From assembly GCA_028289405.1 (NCBI GenBank), contig JANQPP010000072.1:1-64000 (forward strand): a DNA stretch of 64,000 bases. Direction: 5' to 3'. The notes under the pieces are model-generated. The model saw only the letters and a list, made by a program, of their open reading frames with translations. It searched no databases and was not told where the DNA came from. The position numbers and the translations under genes are program-made. Below, piece after piece: positions 60,085 through 64,000 of the stretch (positions are counted from its first letter, which is position 1; every line of letters starts with the position of its first letter). This stretch comes from Pirellulales bacterium (lineage in GTDB: Bacteria; Planctomycetota; Planctomycetia; Pirellulales; JANQPP01).

Positions 60085-61140
60085 GTGATCGTCGTCATGA
60101 AACCCAACGCCACGCAAGAAGAAGTTGACCACATCGTGGACCGTGTTAACGGCCACGGACTCAAACCCCATGTCATCAAGGGAACCGAGCGGACCGTGAT
60201 CGCCGCGGTCGGAGACGATCGGAAACTGGACGTCGCCGCGCTGGAAACCGCGCCGGGTGTCTCGCGGGTCGTGCCCGTATTGGCTCCCTACAAACGGGCT
60301 AGCCGGGAAGTGCAAAACGAACCGACGGTCGTGAGCCGGGGTAGTCTCACGTTGGGCGGCAACCACCTTGGCGTGATCGCGGGGCCCTGCTCGGTCGAAA
60401 GCGAAGAGCAGATCATGCAATCCGCCCGGGCTGTGAAAGCGGCTGGCGGCACGGCGCTGCGTGGTGGCGCGTTCAAACCCCGCACGAGCCCTTACAGTTT
60501 CCAGGGCCTCAAAGAGGAAGGTTTGAAACTCCTGGCCGTGGCGCGGGAAGAGACCGGTTTGGCCGTGGTGACGGAAGTCATGGCGAGCGAGGATATTGGG
60601 TTGGTGAGCGAATACGCCGACGTGCTCCAAATCGGGGCCCGCAACATGCAAAACTACCGGCTACTCGCCGCTGTGGGAGAAGCGGAACGGCCCGTGTTGC
60701 TGAAACGTGGGCCGAGCGCGACGCTGGATGAACTTTTGCTGGCCGCCGAATACATTTTGGACGCCGGCAATAACGATGTGATCCTTTGCGAGCGGGGGAT
60801 CCGCACCTTCGAATCCCACACGCGGTTCACCTTGCCGCTGGCTTCAGTCACCTATCTGCGGGCCAAGACGCACCTGCCGATCGTGGTCGATCCCAGCCAT
60901 GGGACAGGGCATGCCTGGATGGTGCCCGACATGGCCGCGGCCAGCGTGGCGATCGGCGCCGATGGCTTGATCATCGAAATGCACCCCGATCCGGAAAATG
61001 CCCTCAGTGATGGCTATCAGTCGCTGGACTTCGCCCAGTTCGCCACCACCATGGAACGCTGTCGCGTGATCGCCGAGGCGATTGGCAAGGAGATGCCAAG
61101 GGTTGCATCGTCAAAAGAAAAAGCTCCCGTGGCGACGTAG
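60085..61140 (+). CDS. aroF: 3-deoxy-7-phosphoheptulonate (DAHP) synthase, type I-beta
   Basis: A 351-residue DAHP synthase catalysing condensation of phosphoenolpyruvate and erythrose-4-phosphate, the entry step to chorismate and the aromatic amino acids. The N-terminal 80 residues ([25 protein letters not shown]) form the ferredoxin-like regulatory domain of the I-beta class. The barrel has [11 protein letters not shown] (near residue 112), [33 protein letters not shown] and [11 protein letters not shown], which supply the metal and substrate ligands. GTG 60085 with GGAGG upstream is the likely start, and ATG 60097 is possible. It is preceded by the leader peptide and terminator described above, implying control by aromatic amino acid supply. 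Confidence 0.96.
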   Translation: MIVVMKPNATQEEVDHIVDRVNGHGLKPHVIKGTERTVIAAVGDDRKLDVAALETAPGVSRVVPVLAPYKRASREVQNEPTVVSRGSLTLGGNHLGVIAGPCSVESEEQIMQSARAVKAAGGTALRGGAFKPRTSPYSFQGLKEEGLKLLAVAREETGLAVVTEVMASEDIGLVSEYADVLQIGARNMQNYRLLAAVGEAERPVLLKRGPSATLDELLLAAEYILDAGNNDVILCERGIRTFESHTRFTLPLASVTYLRAKTHLPIVVDPSHGTGHAWMVPDMAAASVAIGADGLIIEMHPDPENALSDGYQSLDFAQFATTMERCRVIAEAIGKEMPRVASSKEKAPVAT

Positions 61141-61322
61141 CTGGAGCATTAGCAATTTTTGATTGACATGGTCCGATAACCGTAAAGCATTCCCGGTCGA
61201 CGGCGGGCGATCGGTTCTTTCATTCCAATCGTTTGATTGGGTGGAAAGGACCATGCATGCTGTCTAGGATAAGAGCGGTACGTTTCCGCAACTCTGAATT
61301 CCGGGAAAACAAGGTCGGGCCC

Positions 61323-64000
61323 ATGAGGAACATTCTTTGCGTCACCTTGATCATGATGAGCATGGTCACCTGGCGCGTGCATGCCGAGACGAATCCATCG
61401 ACGCAGCCTGTGCAGGGATTGCGAGAAAATACTCCGCGCGTCTTCGCGCTCGTGGGCGGAAAGATCGTGGATCGTCCGGGGCACGTCTGGAATGACGCGA
61501 CCCTAGTGATTCGAGATGGCCTTGTGGAGGCAGTGGGTGAGAATATCCAAGCCCCGCCGGAAGCCACGGTATACGACATCACGGGAAAAACCGTCTATCC
61601 GGGACTCATCGACGCCTACGCTGAAGCGGCCCCGCCCAGCGATGGAGTCGCCACCGCGTTGCGGGAACAAGGCGCGCCGTACTGGAACTCGCTGATCATA
61701 CCGCAGTATTCGGTGGCTCAGTATTATCGGCCGAGTGCCTCGCAGGACGAAAAACTCCGCAGCCAGGGGATCGTGGCTCGTCTCGTCGCTCCCGGTTCGG
61801 GAATCCTGCGGGGCACCAGCGCGCTCGTTTCGACGGGGGCTGCTTCCTCGGAGCGGGCGATCCTCAACCCTGATGTGTTTTTGCACGGCGAGCTTACAGC
61901 ACCTCGCCGAGGACGCCGCCAATATCCGAATTCCCCGATGGGGGCCGTGGCTCTCGTGCGGCAGGCATTTTACGACGCGCAGTGGTACGAGCAGACTTGG
62001 CAAGCCTACGACAACGATTCGCGTCTTCCTCTGCCGGAACGAAATGATGCCTTGCAAGCCTTGCAGTCTCTGCGGGGCGAAGCCACGCCGCTGGTATTAT
62101 CGGCGAGCAACGAACTGCAATTCCTCCGCGCGGACCGTTTCGCGCGGGAGTTCGGTCTGCCGTTGATCCTCGTCGGTTCGGGACACGAATATCGCCGGCT
62201 GGACGCCATCGCGGGCACGCAACGGCACGTGATCGTTCCTTTGGATTTCCCACAGGCACCCAACGTCGGCACGCCGGAAGCGGCAGCCAACGTGACTTTG
62301 GAACGCCTCATGCATTGGGACCTGGCTCCCGAGAATCCTAAGAAGCTTGTCGAAGCCGGTGTGTCGATTGCCTTCACGAGTTATGGGTTGAAAAGTCCTG
62401 GCGATTTCTTGCAAAAAATTCGCGAGGCAGTGCAACGAGGTTTGGATAAGGACGCGGCCCTACGCGCCTTGACCGAGACTCCGGCGGAAATGGCTGGTGT
62501 GTCGCGTCGGCTGGGGAGCCTGGCTCCGGGAAAGCTCGCCTCATTCCTGGTGACCGATGGTGGACTATTCGAAAAAGAGACCAAAGTGCTGGAGACTTGG
62601 GTCCAAGGGGAACGTTACCTCCATAACCGGACACCAGAAGCGGACATTAGCGGAGCGTGGAAATGGAACTTCACTGTGGGTGCTCCCGAGCCGGCGAGCT
62701 TGAAGATTGACATTCGTGGAAGTGCACCCGATTTGAAGGGCGAGCTTCAATTTGCCGAGAAAAAGCTGCCACTCACCAAGCTGCGGCTGGACGGGCTGCG
62801 TATTGCCGGCATGTTTCGTGGAGAACTTCTCAAAAAGCCTGGCGTGGCTCGCTTCACCGCTGTAATCGAACAAGCTGAAGAATCGACGCTCACCTTGAAT
62901 GGCTCGGGCGAGTGGGGTGACGGCACAACGTTTCGTTTCACGGCCACTCAAGAAGGTCAAACCGATGAAGCGGCCTCAGAAGAGGAAGCGGAAGAGAAGG
63001 AAGATGAGGCCAAACTAGAAGACCGTGCGGCCAGCTTCGCCGTGAACTATCCGCTAGGAGCCTATGGCCGCGAAGCTCCGCCCGAGCGGAGCGCCCTTGT
63101 GGCTTTTGAACATGCTACCGTCTGGGCTCTCGACGGTACTGGAAAGTACGAAGACGCAACGGTGCTCGTGCGCGACGGGAAGATCGTGGCCGTCGGAAAA
63201 GACGTGCAAATACCTGACGGTGCCACCGTCATCGACGCGAACGGCAAGCACATCACGCCGGGCATCATCGATTGCCATTCGCATATTGCCACCGATGGCG
63301 GTGTGAATGAGTCGGGCCAGGCCATTACGGCGGAAGTAAGGATCGGCGACTTCATCGACTGCAACGATATCCACATCTACCGGCAATTGGCGGGCGGCGT
63401 CACTTCGTCGAACATTTTGCATGGCTCGGCCAACCCGATTGGCGGCCAGAACCAGGTGATCAAGATGCGCTGGGGATCCCTTTCCGAGGAGATGAAATTC
63501 GGGAAAGCCCCCGCCGGGATCAAATTCGCCTTGGGGGAAAATGTCAAGCAAAGCAACTGGGGCGACAACTTCACTTCGCGATATCCGCAGTCCCGCATGG
63601 GCGTGGAACAAATCATCGATGACGCCTTTCATGCCGCCGCTGACTACCGAAAGCGCTGGGACGAGTGGGAAACGCGGCACGAAGGCTTGCCTCCTCGCCG
63701 CGATTTGGAACTGGATGCTCTGGTCGAAATCCTGAAAGGCGAACGCCTAATCCACTGCCATTCCTATCGGCAAGATGAAATCTTGGCATTGTTGCGAACC
63801 TTAGAAAGCCACGACGTGCGGATCGCCACGCTCCAGCATATTTTGGAGGGCTACAAGGTCGCGGAGGTGCTCGCGCAACATGGGGCGATGGGCTCCGCCT
63901 TCTCCGATTGGTGGGCTTACAAATTCGAGGTCTACGATGCGATCCCCTACAACGGAGCCTTGATGTACCGCTCCGGGGTCGTGGTCTCCTTCAACTCGGA
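61323..64000 (+). CDS. Secreted double amidohydrolase-family protein (partial, 3' end outside window)
   Basis: An ORF open to the window end, so absent from the track. At least 892 residues are encoded. ATG 61323 (MRNILCVTLIMMSMVTWRVHAET) begins a signal peptide. The first half (about 35-440) looks like an amidohydrolase in fold (FALVGGKIVDRPGHVWNDATLVIRDG, KTVYPGLIDAYAEA, SLAPGKLASFLV), but the usual metal motif H-x-H after PGLID is replaced by AYAEA. An acidic linker follows. The second half (from about 585) starts HATVWALDGTGKYEDATVLVRDGKIVAVG and keeps PGIIDCHSHIATDGG, then LIHCHSYRQDEIL. It is therefore a tandem of an inactive-looking and an active-looking domain. Substrate is unknown. 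Confidence 0.85.
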   Translation, partial: MRNILCVTLIMMSMVTWRVHAETNPSTQPVQGLRENTPRVFALVGGKIVDRPGHVWNDATLVIRDGLVEAVGENIQAPPEATVYDITGKTVYPGLIDAYAEAAPPSDGVATALREQGAPYWNSLIIPQYSVAQYYRPSASQDEKLRSQGIVARLVAPGSGILRGTSALVSTGAASSERAILNPDVFLHGELTAPRRGRRQYPNSPMGAVALVRQAFYDAQWYEQTWQAYDNDSRLPLPERNDALQALQSLRGEATPLVLSASNELQFLRADRFAREFGLPLILVGSGHEYRRLDAIAGTQRHVIVPLDFPQAPNVGTPEAAANVTLERLMHWDLAPENPKKLVEAGVSIAFTSYGLKSPGDFLQKIREAVQRGLDKDAALRALTETPAEMAGVSRRLGSLAPGKLASFLVTDGGLFEKETKVLETWVQGERYLHNRTPEADISGAWKWNFTVGAPEPASLKIDIRGSAPDLKGELQFAEKKLPLTKLRLDGLRIAGMFRGELLKKPGVARFTAVIEQAEESTLTLNGSGEWGDGTTFRFTATQEGQTDEAASEEEAEEKEDEAKLEDRAASFAVNYPLGAYGREAPPERSALVAFEHATVWALDGTGKYEDATVLVRDGKIVAVGKDVQIPDGATVIDANGKHITPGIIDCHSHIATDGGVNESGQAITAEVRIGDFIDCNDIHIYRQLAGGVTSSNILHGSANPIGGQNQVIKMRWGSLSEEMKFGKAPAGIKFALGENVKQSNWGDNFTSRYPQSRMGVEQIIDDAFHAAADYRKRWDEWETRHEGLPPRRDLELDALVEILKGERLIHCHSYRQDEILALLRTLESHDVRIATLQHILEGYKVAEVLAQHGAMGSAFSDWWAYKFEVYDAIPYNGALMYRSGVVVSFNS

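Overview
The window looks like planctomycete chromosome, probably from a Pirellulales-like lineage. The supporting evidence is a PEP-CTERM/exosortase system (an exosortase with EpsI and a Wzc-like partner, plus three proteins with Pro-Glu-Pro C-terminal sorting tails), a formylglycine sulfatase, a secreted sugar dehydrogenase carrying a dockerin-like calcium repeat, and one gene encoding two complete UvrA copies. Operons are short and genes alternate strand often. Lineage is inferred from gene content only, because no rRNA gene is present.

Layout. 1-0.5 kb: remnant of an AbiJ_N4-type abortive-infection gene. 0.5-6.8 kb: secreted sulfatase, glnE, miaB. 6.9-11.7 kb (minus strand): small membrane protein, EpsI-like protein, Wzc-like chain-length/BY-kinase protein and exosortase. 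12.3-17.6 kb: two small hypothetical proteins, a GT-C membrane glycosyltransferase, and two tandem secreted MORN-like repeat proteins. 17.6-22.3 kb: FtsK with an acidic tail, ogt, moeA. 22.5-28.5 kb (minus strand): an Fe-S cluster assembly locus read sufR - nuoB - sufC - sufB - sufD - Rieske ferredoxin - DUF59 (SufT-like), with a nuoB inside it. 28.8-34.7 kb: AGCS symporter, universal stress protein, two small hypotheticals, esterase, PQQ-type sugar dehydrogenase with PEP-CTERM. 34.9-42 kb: the double UvrA of 2348 residues. 42-50.4 kb: class V aminotransferase, coaD, two PEP-CTERM proteins flanking a trypsin-like protease, a lipoprotein, gap, a cyclase-family hydrolase. 50.9-55.3 kb: hisF, an intact PilT-like ATPase, a membrane-anchored PilB-like protein with a damaged nucleotide site, and a CvpA-like protein. 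55.6-57.9 kb: a double alpha/beta hydrolase. 58.0-59.7 kb: a small atypical island with a degenerate tRNA, an ATTGC tandem repeat and a two-gene module ending in a HEPN-like protein. 59.9-61.1 kb: aroF preceded by an apparent ribosome-mediated attenuator. 61.3 kb to the end: a double amidohydrolase cut by the window edge.

The two most notable signals are not in the ORF track or are easy to miss in it. (1) The aroF leader encodes a 24-residue peptide with six aromatic residues in nine codons (FWASFRFYF). It is followed by mutually exclusive antiterminator and terminator hairpins, and the terminator ends just before the aroF ribosome-binding site. (2) The two-gene HEPN-type module lies downstream of a decayed tRNA and a pentanucleotide microsatellite, and may be an uncharacterised RNA-targeting or defence unit. 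Also notable are the double UvrA with its own duplicated C-terminal domain, the PilB-like pseudo-ATPase, and the nuoB in the suf locus.
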